Shown: in pieces, positions 43,749-53,338 of the stretch
How the letters are laid out: the number at the start of each line of letters is the position of its first letter
How positions within the stretch are numbered: position 1 is the first letter of the stretch
Source: Microbulbifer sp. YPW16
Lineage (GTDB): Bacteria; Pseudomonadota; Gammaproteobacteria; Pseudomonadales; Cellvibrionaceae
DNA: 64,000 nucleotides
Assembly: GCF_021290385.1 (NCBI RefSeq)
Contig: NZ_CP089928.1
Coordinates: forward strand, 558,001-622,000
Direction: 5' to 3'
Program-made: the position numbers and the translations under genes
Notes under the pieces: generated by a model
Database searches by the model: none
What the model was told of the DNA's origin: nothing
What the model saw: the letters and a program-made list of their open reading frames with translations, nothing else

Positions 43749-45422
43749 TTACTTGTTCTGCTCTTTCGCCCAGCTGTCCCGCAGGCCGATGGTACGGTTG
43801 AACACCGGCTTGTCGGCACTGCCGTAGCTGTTGTCGCGACAGAAGTAACCCTGGCGCTCGAACTGGTAGCCCTGCTCAGGCTCGGCATTGGCGAGGCCGA
43901 TTTCCGCCTTGCAGCCGGAAAGCACTTTAAGGTTTTCCGGGTTTACGTGCTCGAGGAAGTTCTTGCCGCCGGAATCCGGTGCAGGGTCGTCGAACAGGCG
44001 GTCGTACAACCGCACCTCGCAATCCACATGGCGATCGGCAGACACCCAGTGGATCACGCCCTTGGGCTTGACGCCGTCAGCCGGGTCCTTGCCCAGCGTG
44101 TCCAGGTCCACGGAGCAGCGTACCTCAACGATCTCACCGGCATCGTCCTTGATCACTTCCTCGGCCTGGATCACGTAGGCATTGCGCAGGCGCACTTTCT
44201 TGCCCAATACCAGGCGTTTGTATTTCTTGTTGGCTTCCTCGCGGAAGTCTTCCTTTTCGATGTACACGGTCCGGCTGAACGGCAGCTCGCGCGCCGGGAG
44301 GTCATCCCGTACCGGGTGCCCCGGGGCCGAGAGCGTCTCCACCTGGCCCTCCGGGTAGTTGGTCAGGGTCACCTTGAGCGGCTCCAGCACGCACATGGCG
44401 CGGGGGGCCTTCTTGTCCAGGTCATCGCGGATGCAGTATTCCAGCATCCCCACATCCACCACGGAGTCGGAGCGGGTTACGCCGATCATCTCGCAGAAGT
44501 TGCGGATGGCCGCCGGTGTGACACCACGGCGGCGCTGCCCGGACAGGGTCGGCATGCGCGGGTCATCCCAGCCGTCCACGTGCCCCTCGTCCACCAGCTG
44601 TTTCAGCTTGCGCTTGGAAACCACGGTGTAGTTCAGGTTCAGCCGGGCGAATTCATACTGGCGCGGGCGGGCCGGAACCGGCAGGTTCTCGATAAACCAG
44701 TCGTACAGCGGCTTGTGGTCCTCGAACTCCAGGGTGCAGATGGAGTGGGTGATGCCCTCGACAGCATCGGACTGGCCGTGGGCAAAGTCATAGCTGGGGT
44801 AGATGCACCATTTGTCGCCGGTCTGGTGGTGGGCCATCTTCTTGATCCGGTAGATGACCGGGTCCCGCAGGTTGATATTGGGCGCGGCCATGTCAATCTT
44901 GGCGCGCAGGCTGCACTCGCCCTCTTCCATCTCGCCGTTCTTCATCTGCTCGAACAGCGCCAGGTTCTCTTCCACACTGCGATCCCGATAGGGGCTGTTC
45001 TTGCCCGGCTCGGTCAGGGTACCGCGGTACTCCCGTGCCTGCTCCGGGTTCAGGTGACAGACATAGGCCTTGCCCTCCCGGATCAGGTGCAGGGCCCAGT
45101 CGTGCAGCTGGTCGAAGTAATCGGAGGTGTACTTCACGTCGCCAGCCCATTCAAACCCGAGCCATTCCACATCGCGTTTGATGGAGGCCACGTACTCGGC
45201 CTCTTCCTTGGCCGGGTTGGTGTCGTCAAAGCGGAGGTTGCACATGCCGCCGAACTCCTGCGCCAGGCCGAAGTTCAGGCAGATGGACTTGGCATGGCCG
45301 ATATGCAGGTAGCCGTTGGGCTCCGGCGGGAAACGCGTGACCACCTGGGACACCCGGCCCTCGGCCAGGTCCTCGCGGATGATGTTCTGCAGAAAGTGAG
45401 CGGGCTTGCTCTCGGATGTCAT
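43749..45422 (-). CDS. glnS: Glutaminyl-tRNA synthetase
   Basis: 557 aa, full length. It charges tRNA-Gln directly. [16 protein letters not shown] carries the HIGH motif, LRFDDTNP follows, and [11 protein letters not shown] carries the KMSKS-type loop (SKRKL). The C-terminal anticodon-binding beta barrels are intact to [15 protein letters not shown] 45422 is the first in frame. A minus-strand TATAAT at 45464-45459 is its probable -10 box, with no clear -35. It is divergent from ppiB across a 220-bp gap. Confidence 0.97.
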   Translation of the reverse strand: MTSESKPAHFLQNIIREDLAEGRVSQVVTRFPPEPNGYLHIGHAKSICLNFGLAQEFGGMCNLRFDDTNPAKEEAEYVASIKRDVEWLGFEWAGDVKYTSDYFDQLHDWALHLIREGKAYVCHLNPEQAREYRGTLTEPGKNSPYRDRSVEENLALFEQMKNGEMEEGECSLRAKIDMAAPNINLRDPVIYRIKKMAHHQTGDKWCIYPSYDFAHGQSDAVEGITHSICTLEFEDHKPLYDWFIENLPVPARPRQYEFARLNLNYTVVSKRKLKQLVDEGHVDGWDDPRMPTLSGQRRRGVTPAAIRNFCEMIGVTRSDSVVDVGMLEYCIRDDLDKKAPRAMCVLEPLKVTLTNYPEGQVETLSAPGHPVRDDLPARELPFSRTVYIEKEDFREEANKKYKRLVLGKKVRLRNAYVIQAEEVIKDDAGEIVEVRCSVDLDTLGKDPADGVKPKGVIHWVSADRHVDCEVRLYDRLFDDPAPDSGGKNFLEHVNPENLKVLSGCKAEIGLANAEPEQGYQFERQGYFCRDNSYGSADKPVFNRTIGLRDSWAKEQNK

Positions 45423-45642
45423 AATCTTCTCTTACAGCTGTGCAAACTTAAGCGGCGGATTATAGCCTAGTTGGCGCCGGGAATACCGACCGCGCACTGG
45501 TCGATTTTTGCGCAAAACGAACCCTGCAGCCCGGACGCGATCACTTTTCGACCACTGCTACGGTAGTCAGCGAAAGCCCGTTTCACAGCTACCAGCGAAC
45601 AGGTATCATGCCGCCCCAACTTCACCCTGATTAGGATGTTTT

Positions 45643-46152
45643 ATGATCACCCTACACACAACCCACGGCGATATTGCCATTGAACTCGATTTCGACAAGG
45701 CGCCGAAGACCGCCGCCAACTTCCTGCAATACTGTCGCGACGATTTCTATACCGGCACCATCTTCCACCGGGTGATCGATAACTTCATGGTCCAGGGTGG
45801 CGGCATGACCCCGGACATGGAGCAGAAAGCCAGCCGCGACGCGATCGAGAATGAGGCTGACAACGGCCTGAAGAACGACACCGGCACCCTGGCCATGGCC
45901 CGCACCATGGACCCGCACTCCGCCAGCTCCCAGTTCTTCATCAACGTCAACGACAACGACTTCCTGAACCACCGCAGCAAGGACGCACAGGGCTGGGGCT
46001 ACTGTGTATTCGGCAAGGTTGTCGAGGGCATGGACGTGGTCAACAAGATCAAGGGCGTCAAGACCGGCAGCAAGGGCTTCCACCAGGACGTGCCGCTGGA
46101 AACCATCGAGATCACCGGTGTAACCATTTCCGAAGACTACGCCGATAAGTAA
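45643..46152 (+). CDS. ppiB: Peptidyl-prolyl cis-trans isomerase B (cyclophilin)
   Basis: 169 aa, cytosolic (no signal peptide), so PpiB rather than PpiA. The cyclophilin core has [15 protein letters not shown] (catalytic Arg and Gln region), [20 protein letters not shown], and [14 protein letters not shown]. It accelerates proline isomerisation in folding. ATG 45643 is preceded by TTAGGATGTTTT. It is followed 21 bp later by lpxH on the same strand, an arrangement also known in other Gammaproteobacteria. Confidence 0.97.
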   Translation: MITLHTTHGDIAIELDFDKAPKTAANFLQYCRDDFYTGTIFHRVIDNFMVQGGGMTPDMEQKASRDAIENEADNGLKNDTGTLAMARTMDPHSASSQFFINVNDNDFLNHRSKDAQGWGYCVFGKVVEGMDVVNKIKGVKTGSKGFHQDVPLETIEITGVTISEDYADK

Positions 46153-46173
46153 AGCAGACGAAAGGGCGTCACT

Positions 46174-46899
46174 TTGTCCAGTTACCTGATTTCAGACCTG
46201 CATCTCGATGAGAACCGCCCGGAGATTACCCGGGCCTTCTTTGACTTCCTGCGCGGGCGGGCCGCCGGCGCAGAGGCCCTGTACATCCTCGGGGACTTTT
46301 TCGAGGTCTGGATCGGGGACGACGACGATGCCCCCCTCGCCCGCGAGGTAGCCGACGAGCTCAGCCGCTACAGCGGCACCGGCGCCGAGCTGTACCTGAT
46401 GCACGGTAACCGTGACTTCCTCCTGGGCGAGGAATTTGCCCACCGGGCCGGCGCGGTGCTGCTGCCCGACCCGAGCCTGGTCACCCTGGCCGGCCGCAAG
46501 GTCCTGCTGATGCATGGCGACAGCCTCTGCACCCGCGACGAAGAATACATGGCCTTCCGCCAGCAGGCCCGCGACCCCAACTGGCAGGCGGCTCTACTGG
46601 CCAAGCCGCTTGCGGAGCGCCGCCAGATCGCCGCGGAGATCCGCGCCGCATCCAAGAGCATGAACAGCCGCAAGGCGGAAGACATCATGGATGTCACACC
46701 CTCCGAAGTGGAGGCCGTTATGCGCGAGCACGGTGTCCGCACCCTGGTGCACGGCCACACCCACCGCCCGGCCACTCACGACCTGGAAGTCGATGGCGAA
46801 GCTGCGCAGCGCATCGTGCTCGGCGACTGGGGGGAAAACGGCTGGTGCATCCGCGCGGACAAGAATTCCCTTGATCTGGTCCACTGGCCCATAGCATGA
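46174..46899 (+). CDS. lpxH: UDP-2,3-diacylglucosamine diphosphatase
   Basis: 241 aa. It removes UMP from UDP-2,3-diacylglucosamine to give lipid X in lipid A synthesis, at the inner membrane face. The metallophosphoesterase motifs are all present: SDLHLDE, GDFFEVWIGDDD, HGNRDFL, MHGDSLCT and GHTHRPA. The start is TTG 46174 with AAAGGG upstream. It is probably read with ppiB. Presence of LpxH fits a Gram-negative gammaproteobacterium. Confidence 0.95.
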   Translation: MSSYLISDLHLDENRPEITRAFFDFLRGRAAGAEALYILGDFFEVWIGDDDDAPLAREVADELSRYSGTGAELYLMHGNRDFLLGEEFAHRAGAVLLPDPSLVTLAGRKVLLMHGDSLCTRDEEYMAFRQQARDPNWQAALLAKPLAERRQIAAEIRAASKSMNSRKAEDIMDVTPSEVEAVMREHGVRTLVHGHTHRPATHDLEVDGEAAQRIVLGDWGENGWCIRADKNSLDLVHWPIA

Positions 46900-46941
46900 T
46901 TTCCTGAGATCGAATCTGGAAATGATTCACGGAAACGGCCA

Positions 46942-46961
46942 GCCCCGGTTTCTGCCGGGGC
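46942..46961 (+). terminator. Weak hairpin after lpxH
   Basis: GCCCCGG and CCGGGGC enclose a 6-nt loop between lpxH and the next gene. No T-run follows, so termination would be partial. Confidence 0.35.
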
Positions 46962-46977
46962 CGAACGGAGTGGCAGT

Positions 46978-48138
46978 TTGGTCAGGAACCTCAAAAAACG
47001 CGTACTGATTCTCGGCGGTTATGGGACCTTTGGCTCCCGCATTGCCCGGCTGCTGTCGGACCGGGACGACCTGCAGCTCATTATTGCCGGGCCCCACAGG
47101 TCAAAGGCAGAACAACTGGCTGCGGAATTGCCCGGCCCGGCCGAAGGCCTGCGGCTGGAGCGGGACTCAGTCAATCTCACAGCGCAGCTACAGACACTGC
47201 ACCTGGATCTCCTGGTTCACTGCGCGGGCCCCTTCCAGGAGCAGGATTACCGGGTAGCCCGGGCCTGTATCGATTCCCGCACCCCCTATCTCGATATCGC
47301 CGACGCGCGCCGTTTCGTGTGTGACTTCCATCGACTCTCCCCCGCCGCCGAGCACGCCGGTGTGCCGCTGGTCTCCGGTGCCAGCTCACTGCCCGCCCTC
47401 AGCTCGGCAGTGCTGGCGGAGTTGCGTGACGAGTTCAGCCGCATTGATTCCGTCGATATCGCCATTGCCCCTGCACACCGTATCGACCGCGGCCTGGCCA
47501 CCGTGCGCGCCGGATTCGAATCCCTGGGCCAGGGCTTCCCGGCCCTGCAGGAAGGACAGTGGCGGGAGTCCTACACCGGCGCCCAGCTGCGCAAGATCCA
47601 GCTGGCCCACCCGGTGGGGGACCGCTGGCTGTGCGACTTCGATGTACCGGACCTCGAGCTGTGGCCCCGCGCCCTGCCCGGGCTGCAAAATGCCCGTTTC
47701 GGTACCGGGGTCCAGCCCCGAACACTACAGCTGGGCCTGGCGCTCTGCGCCCGGCTGGCCCGTGCTCACCTGCCACTATCAATGCCGTGGCTCGCCCGGC
47801 AGGGACATCGCCTGGCTGCCCGCTGGCCGGGGGGATCGCCCCATGGCGGCATGGTGGTGCATATCGGCGGGCTCGATCACCAGCAGGCCCCACTGGGCTA
47901 TCGCTGGCAGGTGCTGGGCCTGGGTGGCGATGGCACCTGGATCCCGGCCGCCCCGGCGGCCGCCATGGCCCGCAAGATCCTCGATGGCACATTCAGCGAA
48001 AGTGGGGCCCGGGCCTGCTGGCAATTGCTGGACCTGCGGGACATTCTGCTGGAGCTGAACCGCTTCTCGGTGATCAGTGCCTGTGAACGACTGGATGAAA
48101 CCTGTGGCCGGCAGGTGCTGCCGGATTTCCAGGTATGA
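46978..48138 (+). CDS. Saccharopine dehydrogenase-like NAD(P)-binding protein
   Basis: 386 aa. The N-terminal dinucleotide site VLILGGYGTFGSRIARLL and HCAGPFQEQDYRVARACIDSRTPYLDIAD fit the saccharopine dehydrogenase / trans-acting enoyl reductase superfamily. Family members act on amino acids, lipids or polyamines; nothing here fixes the substrate. The TTG start 46978 has GGAGTGG upstream. The C-terminus overlaps the ATG of the DUF2269 gene by 4 nt, so the two are coupled and may act together at the membrane. Confidence 0.8.
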   Translation: MVRNLKKRVLILGGYGTFGSRIARLLSDRDDLQLIIAGPHRSKAEQLAAELPGPAEGLRLERDSVNLTAQLQTLHLDLLVHCAGPFQEQDYRVARACIDSRTPYLDIADARRFVCDFHRLSPAAEHAGVPLVSGASSLPALSSAVLAELRDEFSRIDSVDIAIAPAHRIDRGLATVRAGFESLGQGFPALQEGQWRESYTGAQLRKIQLAHPVGDRWLCDFDVPDLELWPRALPGLQNARFGTGVQPRTLQLGLALCARLARAHLPLSMPWLARQGHRLAARWPGGSPHGGMVVHIGGLDHQQAPLGYRWQVLGLGGDGTWIPAAPAAAMARKILDGTFSESGARACWQLLDLRDILLELNRFSVISACERLDETCGRQVLPDFQV

Positions 48139-48599
48139 ATGCATACCTTGTATTCAAGGCGCTGCATGTACTGGGCGCGATGGTGGTATTCGGCACGGGA
48201 ATCGGCATTGCATGGTATGCGCTCCGTGGCTGGCGCACCGGCGATATTCATATCATGCAATGGATCAGTGCCGAGACCGTGGCGGCTGACTGGATTTTCA
48301 CCGCCGCCGCGATTCTGCTGTTGCTGGGCAGCGCCAGCGGCATGCTGTATGCCAGCCCCACTCTTCTGGAAATGCCCTGGCTGCGCCTCTCCGCGTTCCT
48401 GACATTTCTGGTGTTTTGCCTCTGGGTACCGGTCGTGTTTATCCAGTACAACATCCGCAGGCGCCTGCGAACTGCGCCCGCCCGCGAAGCCGCCCCGGGC
48501 ATCCGGCGCTTGCTGGTTTGCTGGTACCTGCTGGGTGCACTGGCCCTACCGCTGATGGTCGCGATCGTATTCCTGATGGTAATGAAGCCCGCCTTCTGA
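48135..48599 (+). CDS. DUF2269 family membrane protein
   Basis: 154 aa with four hydrophobic segments (about 5-25, 45-70, 82-103 and 130-152). LVFKALHVLGAMVVFGTGIG matches the start of DUF2269 proteins, including the conserved His in the first helix. Function is unknown in the family; it is an inner-membrane protein. The ATG overlaps the stop of the saccharopine dehydrogenase-like gene (ATGA). Confidence 0.85.
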   Translation: MNAYLVFKALHVLGAMVVFGTGIGIAWYALRGWRTGDIHIMQWISAETVAADWIFTAAAILLLLGSASGMLYASPTLLEMPWLRLSAFLTFLVFCLWVPVVFIQYNIRRRLRTAPAREAAPGIRRLLVCWYLLGALALPLMVAIVFLMVMKPAF

Positions 48600-48620
48600 C
48601 AACCGCACGAACCGTCGCAG

Positions 48621-49253
48621 TCAGAGAACCTTGCAGACCTCGTCAAAGTCGAACCGCGGACTGCGGGGATGCAGCATCTCCGGGTTGCCATAACCCAGGT
48701 TGCACAGGAAATTGGACCTGATGTGACAGCCCGGCCCATGCTCCTGCTGGAAGGTGATGCCATCACCCTCATCACTGAAGAACTCACTGTCTACCTTGCC
48801 GTTGTCGAAGCCCGACATGGGGCCACAGTCCAGGCCCAGGGAGCGCGCCGCGAGGATAAAATAACCGCCCTGCAACGAGCCATTGCGAAATGCCGTGGCT
48901 GCAGCCAGCTCAGCGTTATCGACATACCAGTCGCGCGCCGGGGCGTGGGGAAACAGTCTCGGCAGGTAATCATAAAACCGCATATCGTAGGCGATAATCG
49001 CCGTCACCGGGGCCGCCATGGTCTTGTCCACATTGCCCTCGTTGAGGGCCGGGCGCAGGCGCTCCTTGGCCTCCCTGCTGCGCAGGAACAAGACCCGCGC
49101 GGGGCAACAGTTGGCACTGGTGGGCCCCATTTTCATCAGGTTGTAAAGCTTTTTCAGGGTGTCGTCGGTCACCGGGCGCTCGAGCCAGTGGCTGTGGGTA
49201 CGCGCCTCGGTGAACAACTGCTCCAGCGCATGCTGTGAAAGCGAATGGCCCAT
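48621..49253 (-). CDS. Nitroreductase-family protein, RutE/HadB-like
   Basis: 210 aa. It resembles RutE, a flavin-dependent reductase of malonic semialdehyde to 3-hydroxypropionate in pyrimidine breakdown. The FMN-site pieces are [28 protein letters not shown], and [17 protein letters not shown]. No other rut gene is nearby, so the physiological substrate may differ. ATG 49253 is preferred because AGGAG lies 6 nt upstream of it, whereas it directly abuts the ATG at 49259. Monocistronic, convergent with the DUF2269 gene. Confidence 0.85.
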   Translation of the reverse strand: MGHSLSQHALEQLFTEARTHSHWLERPVTDDTLKKLYNLMKMGPTSANCCPARVLFLRSREAKERLRPALNEGNVDKTMAAPVTAIIAYDMRFYDYLPRLFPHAPARDWYVDNAELAAATAFRNGSLQGGYFILAARSLGLDCGPMSGFDNGKVDSEFFSDEGDGITFQQEHGPGCHIRSNFLCNLGYGNPEMLHPRSPRFDFDEVCKVL

Positions 49254-49308
49254 AAACATCTCCTGTCAGTCGGTTTCCATTTTTGCAACTGAAGCCCGCG
49301 AAATATCT

Positions 49309-49800
49309 TCAGCTGATTACTGGCTGGCGAATCAGCAACAAGGCCAACATCACCACGTGGCAGCCCATTACGATATAACTGACCCGGCTGCGTGTACGAA
49401 AGTATGCATAGAGCCCCGGCACATTGGGATTGAGCCGCGCTTCCGCCCAGCGCGTAAAGGCGAACCCAAATAGCAGCAGCGCCAATCCCATTGGCGAGCG
49501 GAACAACAGGAGCGCCACCCAGGCTCCAAGACATACAGCATTGCTCAGTATCCCCAGCAGGATACGATGCGGGTGCGCGCCCCGGTTCAAAGCCCCACCC
49601 CACCAGATGCCACAGAGGAAACTCAGGATGCAGGCACTGTAGGCCACGAACAGGAAAAGGCCGCCCACGCCCATTACCTCCACCCCCGCCAGCTCCATCA
49701 GGATACCGATCACAAACGGGGCAACACCGGCATAGGCCAGCATATTGAACAGGCGGGTACTGGGGGCTGGGGTTGTTATTGTCTCGCTGCCTTGAGTCAT
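49309..49800 (-). CDS. DUF3429 family membrane protein
   Basis: 163 aa from ATG 49800. Five hydrophobic segments and the motif SFLCGIWWG in the middle mark DUF3429, a family of inner-membrane proteins of unknown function. An alternative TTG or other start eight codons upstream is less likely. It ends 56 bp before the RutE-like gene start and is divergent from the DUF3081 gene. Confidence 0.85.
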   Translation of the reverse strand: MTQGSETITTPAPSTRLFNMLAYAGVAPFVIGILMELAGVEVMGVGGLFLFVAYSACILSFLCGIWWGGALNRGAHPHRILLGILSNAVCLGAWVALLLFRSPMGLALLLFGFAFTRWAEARLNPNVPGLYAYFRTRSRVSYIVMGCHVVMLALLLIRQPVIS

Positions 49801-49881
49801 GTGGTCTAAGCTGACAAGCTGCAATTGTGCGCGCCGCCAGGTGGCAGTCCAAGCTTAGTCCATACAAAACCGGGAGTCCCA

Positions 49882-50139
49882 GTGGAACAGGAACACAAGA
49901 TTGACGTGAAGCAGGCGCTGCGTGTGTTTGACCGGATCACGCGGGAGGGAGAAAAACGCGACGATGGCTGGCACTACCGGGGACTGACCGCGGAAACCGA
50001 TTTCGATGGTTACACCGTGTTTATCAGTTCACCAAAAGTAAGGCTCACCGTGTTCTTCCATAACAAGTACACGGTGGACTACAAGAACGCGCACGAACTG
50101 GGGGAGTTTGTCGAACTGCTGAAGAAGCTGGATAAATAA
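49882..50139 (+). CDS. DUF3081 family protein
   Basis: 85 aa from GTG 49882, which has GGGAG 5 nt upstream; the longer frame from a TTG at 49825 lies over the neighbouring gene's promoter. The sequence (IDVKQALRVFDRITREGEK, DFDGYTVFIS, LTVFFHNKYTVDYKN) fits DUF3081, small soluble proteins of Gammaproteobacteria with no known function. Confidence 0.82.
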   Translation: MEQEHKIDVKQALRVFDRITREGEKRDDGWHYRGLTAETDFDGYTVFISSPKVRLTVFFHNKYTVDYKNAHELGEFVELLKKLDK

Positions 50140-50209
50140 AGGCTTCTCGCGCCGAACCGGCCCACTTCCCGGGGATTCGAACGCACCTCGTACTGGACGC
50201 AAACCAGCC

Positions 50210-50839
50210 CTAGCCCTTGGCAGGAACCCCACTATGGAAGCGGAACTCACCATCGACGTCCTGCACCAGTGACTTTTCCACTTCCAGCAACTCCTGCACA
50301 CGCGGCGCTATATCCTCTTCCGTGGCTCCCTGCGCCAGCGTCAGGTAATCACGGAAATGCCGCGCCTCGGACTTGAGCAGTGAAAGGTAAAACTTCTGTA
50401 ACTCGTCATCCAGCTGTGGCGCTATACGGGCGAAGCGCTCGCAGGAGCGCGCCTCGATGATGGCGCCACAGATCAGCGTATCCACCAGGCGCCCCGGCTC
50501 GGCACTGCGCACCTGCTCGCGCAGACCCGCCGCATATCGCGAGGCGCTCAGGTGGGGATAGGCGATACCGCGCTTTTGCATGATGGACAGCACCTGTTCG
50601 AAATGTCGCAGTTCCTCCCGCGCCAACCGTGACATCTTGTTCAGCAAATCGAAATTGTCCAGATAGCGGAACATCAGGTTCAGGGCCGTGCCGGCTGCCT
50701 TTTTCTCGCAGTTGGCGTGGTCCACCAGCATAAGTTCGGGCTCGGCCAGGGCTGCCTCGACCCAAGCATCCGGCGTGGGACACAGCAGGAAATCGTGAAT
50801 GGCAGAGAGGTCGGGAACCTGGGCAGTCTTGTCAGTCAT
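50210..50839 (-). CDS. miaE: tRNA 2-methylthio-N6-isopentenyladenosine37 hydroxylase
   Basis: 209 aa. It hydroxylates the isopentenyl group of ms2i6A37 using a non-heme diiron centre. The ligands of the helical bundle are visible as LVDHANCEKKA (Glu and His), REELRHFEQV (EE-x2-H), EARSCERF and SEARHFRDY. ATG 50839 is chosen over a GTG two codons earlier. MiaE is limited to a subset of Gammaproteobacteria and supports the placement of this genome there. Confidence 0.95.
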   Translation of the reverse strand: MTDKTAQVPDLSAIHDFLLCPTPDAWVEAALAEPELMLVDHANCEKKAAGTALNLMFRYLDNFDLLNKMSRLAREELRHFEQVLSIMQKRGIAYPHLSASRYAAGLREQVRSAEPGRLVDTLICGAIIEARSCERFARIAPQLDDELQKFYLSLLKSEARHFRDYLTLAQGATEEDIAPRVQELLEVEKSLVQDVDGEFRFHSGVPAKG

Positions 50840-50986
50840 CGGCACACATCATCGGGCTGGCAGTATCAGGGGGCGCGATTATAGCGGCGTCACCGCTTCC
50901 CGTGAATCGCAGCAGGCCCGCGCCGGCGAACACCAGGCCACTACAGCCACACCTCCGGGAGGCCAGGATACCAGGAGTCCCGGGCC

Positions 50987-51727
50987 CTACCCGGCCGCCC
51001 GGACATGACCGGTCACCAGGCCACACTGCCCGGCCAGCTCATCCCGGTAATGGATCCAGGCGTGGAGCACGTGGCCCATCCACGTGAGCACCGCGGGGCG
51101 CTCCCGCTCATCGACAAAATCCAGCATCAGGTGCCAGGCGGCCTTGCGGTGCGCGCTGTTGACCGCGCGCTGCGCGCGCTCTAGAGCCAGGCAGCCCACA
51201 GGCAGGCCGTAGTGCTTTACCAGGGGGTGGTGGTGCGGTCGGGGCACGGGCGGCTTTTCCTGGCCCGGCTCGATTACCCACCGCTCGTGGCGTGACCCCT
51301 CCAGGAACAGGGTGGTAACCGCAGAAGCCACTGCCCAGCCTTTCTCTCCCGTGGCCTCATCCAGTACGGCGCGGTATGCGGCCGCCTGCGGCAGCAATTG
51401 CGGGTGGCGAAAACGGTCCACGTTCATCCCCAGGCCCCGGGGGATTTCCAGGAACAGCTCTGCATGGGGCCCAGAGCCACTGATCTTGCCGGTCTCCTCT
51501 TCATAGAGGCTCTCGGCCAGTTCCCGCCTGACCTTTGGCAGCGGGCACTGTGTATAGGCTCTCCCCAGGAATATGCCGTAGTCCCGTACCCAGGTGGCAT
51601 ATTCCTGCTCAAGCAGGATGTGCAGCCGGTCGGGCGGCAGCTGGCCATGCTCCACTGCCGGGTCGGACCAGTGCACTTTGCGCTCCATAACGCGCAGCAG
51701 GGAATCCCTGAATTCAGTTCGGTTCAT
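50987..51727 (-). CDS. TenA/PqqC-superfamily iron-containing redox-type protein
   Basis: 246 aa, all-helical. It has the layout of PqqC-like/heme-oxygenase-fold proteins: SLYEEETGKISGSGPHAELFLEI with acidic and His residues in one helix, LFLEGSRHERWVI, HHHPLVKHYG, and a late HAWIHYRDEL. These Glu/His pairs could bind two irons. It is not PqqC itself, as no other pqq gene is seen. The reaction is unknown. ATG 51727 is the first in frame. It is divergent from tus. Confidence 0.7.
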   Translation of the reverse strand: MNRTEFRDSLLRVMERKVHWSDPAVEHGQLPPDRLHILLEQEYATWVRDYGIFLGRAYTQCPLPKVRRELAESLYEEETGKISGSGPHAELFLEIPRGLGMNVDRFRHPQLLPQAAAYRAVLDEATGEKGWAVASAVTTLFLEGSRHERWVIEPGQEKPPVPRPHHHPLVKHYGLPVGCLALERAQRAVNSAHRKAAWHLMLDFVDERERPAVLTWMGHVLHAWIHYRDELAGQCGLVTGHVRAAG

Positions 51728-51832
51728 AGCCGGGAATATTAGGGCGCAGCGGTCCCGGCGGGTAATCGCCCTGCCTGGCTAACCGTCGATGGTGGCACGA
51801 GGCCAAGATGGGACCATACAAAAAACGATAAA

Positions 51833-51861
51833 TTGATAACGACTTATTACATGGCTATTAT
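51833..51861 (+). promoter_or_regulatory. Promoter of tus, possibly overlapping a Ter-like site
   Basis: TTGATA (51833-51838), a 17-bp spacer and TATTAT (51856-51861) form a strong sigma70 promoter 26 bp before the tus start. In E. coli TerB overlaps the tus promoter and gives autoregulation. Read on the minus strand, the spacer contains AATAAGT followed by GTTATC, which partly resembles TerB, but the match is weak. Confidence 0.75.
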
Positions 51862-51887
51862 CTGGTTGTCCCAACAGGAGTTTTTTC

Positions 51888-52865
51888 ATGGCGAACGAGA
51901 CCGGGCCGCAACAACAGCGCGAGATCGCCCAGCTGGCGCGAAAGGTCGGGCCGCAACTGGAGAGGCTGCATCATTGCGCGCATGTGCTGCAGGGCGATCT
52001 GGAGCGCATGCAGGCGTCGTCCCGGCAGTGGGAGCATTACCTGCTGCAGCCGGCGTTTGCGCAGGACGCGGCACAGCAGCTTGGCGGGAGTTTCGAGCGT
52101 CCCTTCTCCCTTGCCGGCGCGCTTTATTCCGCCCTGGAACACACCGATCTCACGGGCGGGGACGCCCGCGGCACCCTGCAAATTCCCGGGGTACTGGCAG
52201 TACCGGAGAATGTGATCAGCGCAGCGGCGGAACTCAACAGGGCCAAGGAAAGCTTTGCCGGGGCCGTGAGTGCTTTCCGCCACGCAGTCGAAGACCACCC
52301 TGCCCCGGAACGGGACCGCCGCCTGCGCGACCTGTTTGCAGAAGTCGGCCATCCGCGCACGCACCTGCGGCAGTGTTACCGCCAGGTGCTGCTCTGCCCC
52401 ACCCATCCCGACGCTATTGCGCTGAGCTGGATCAAGGCGCGCAAGTCGATCCGCAAGGTCACGGTCAGCTGGTGCGATAGAAAGCTCGTAGCCATGGATC
52501 CACAGGGAGCAGATCCGGGTATCCAGTACCAGCGCCAGCTACTGGCCAACCTGCCTCGGAACCGTCATGACGACCTGCGCCAGGTGCAGGTACAGAGCCG
52601 CCCCAACCTCCAGGTGGCGGAGATTTTCCGTGAAGACGTGAATGGGCAGGGTTCGAGTGATGGGAGCGCGGGAGAAAGCTATCGCCAGGTGGGGTACGCG
52701 GCCATGCCGGTACTGGTGAGATCGGATGCAGCGGGCCGCCTGCCCGACTTCAGTCGCGTGGACCACGAGCCCGGCGCCGGCCGGCGCCGCCAGCGCCGTG
52801 ACCTGGCCCTGCCCCGCGAGCCTTTCCTGGCGGCATTGCGGGTGCACCTGCGCGGCGGGAGCTGA
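51888..52865 (+). CDS. tus: Replication-terminus site-binding protein (Tus family)
   Basis: 325 aa, close to E. coli Tus (309 aa). Tus binds Ter sites and stops replication forks from one direction. Shared features by eye are the helical N-terminus, GTLQIPGVLAVPENVISAAAEL (Tus: RLPGVLCYQVDNLSQAAL), the helix RTHLRQCYRQVLLCPTHPDAIALSWIKARKSI (Tus: [27 protein letters not shown]), and a basic C-terminal half for DNA contact. AGGAG lies 7 nt before the ATG. Low overall identity is expected for the family outside the enterobacteria. It suggests that the window lies toward the chromosome terminus. Confidence 0.85.
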   Translation: MANETGPQQQREIAQLARKVGPQLERLHHCAHVLQGDLERMQASSRQWEHYLLQPAFAQDAAQQLGGSFERPFSLAGALYSALEHTDLTGGDARGTLQIPGVLAVPENVISAAAELNRAKESFAGAVSAFRHAVEDHPAPERDRRLRDLFAEVGHPRTHLRQCYRQVLLCPTHPDAIALSWIKARKSIRKVTVSWCDRKLVAMDPQGADPGIQYQRQLLANLPRNRHDDLRQVQVQSRPNLQVAEIFREDVNGQGSSDGSAGESYRQVGYAAMPVLVRSDAAGRLPDFSRVDHEPGAGRRRQRRDLALPREPFLAALRVHLRGGS

Positions 52866-52886
52866 GCGCCCAACCGGCACTGAGGC

Positions 52887-53321
52887 TTATTCGCTGTCGA
52901 AATGCGCCAGCGTGTCGCTCACACTCGCCCGGCAACGCAACAGGAGGTCGCTGTAGCCTTTTTCCAGCGGCGATAGATCCTCACCCTCCAGCCAGGTCAG
53001 CAGCTCCCGGTCCGCCTCACGGCGCTGCGCCATGACCTCCCGGGCCTGGTCCGCCGAAAAGAGGGACTCCAATCGCTGCAGCAACTGCTCGCCCACCTCG
53101 CGCTCACTGTCCGGAACCGCCGGCAGGTCACCGGCTTCGCGGACCGCTGCAGCCACCAGGGCGGCCAGCTTGTCACGCTCACTGGCAATGCTCCGGCAGC
53201 GATTGCTGGCGCCCGCATCGTTGAGGAAATCAGCCGCGTGGCTGTAGCTATCGGCGCTGTGTTTCAGTGCCACATGCAGGTCGTGCAGGGCCACCTGTAC
53301 ATCATCGCGAATCAGAGCCAT
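52887..53321 (-). CDS. DUF2383-like four-helix protein
   Basis: 144 aa. Four predicted helices, with DVQVALHDLHVALKHSADSYSHAADF at the start, ERDKLAALVAAAVREAG in the second, and WLEGEDLSPLEKGYSDLLLRC, fit the form of DUF2383/PA2169-type ferritin-like bundles. Function unknown. It is 17 bp upstream of the lipid kinase gene's end-to-start pair in the same direction (stop 52887, next gene start 54286 lies upstream), so it is probably the last gene of that unit. Confidence 0.65.
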   Translation of the reverse strand: MALIRDDVQVALHDLHVALKHSADSYSHAADFLNDAGASNRCRSIASERDKLAALVAAAVREAGDLPAVPDSEREVGEQLLQRLESLFSADQAREVMAQRREADRELLTWLEGEDLSPLEKGYSDLLLRCRASVSDTLAHFDSE

Positions 53322-53338
53322 CTAAGCCTTTCTCCCTG

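Noticed and set aside
43665..45470. Long plus-strand open frame antisense to glnS
   Set aside because: Mirror of the glnS frame; repetitive Val/His/Gln/Leu composition typical of antisense translation of a GC-rich gene.
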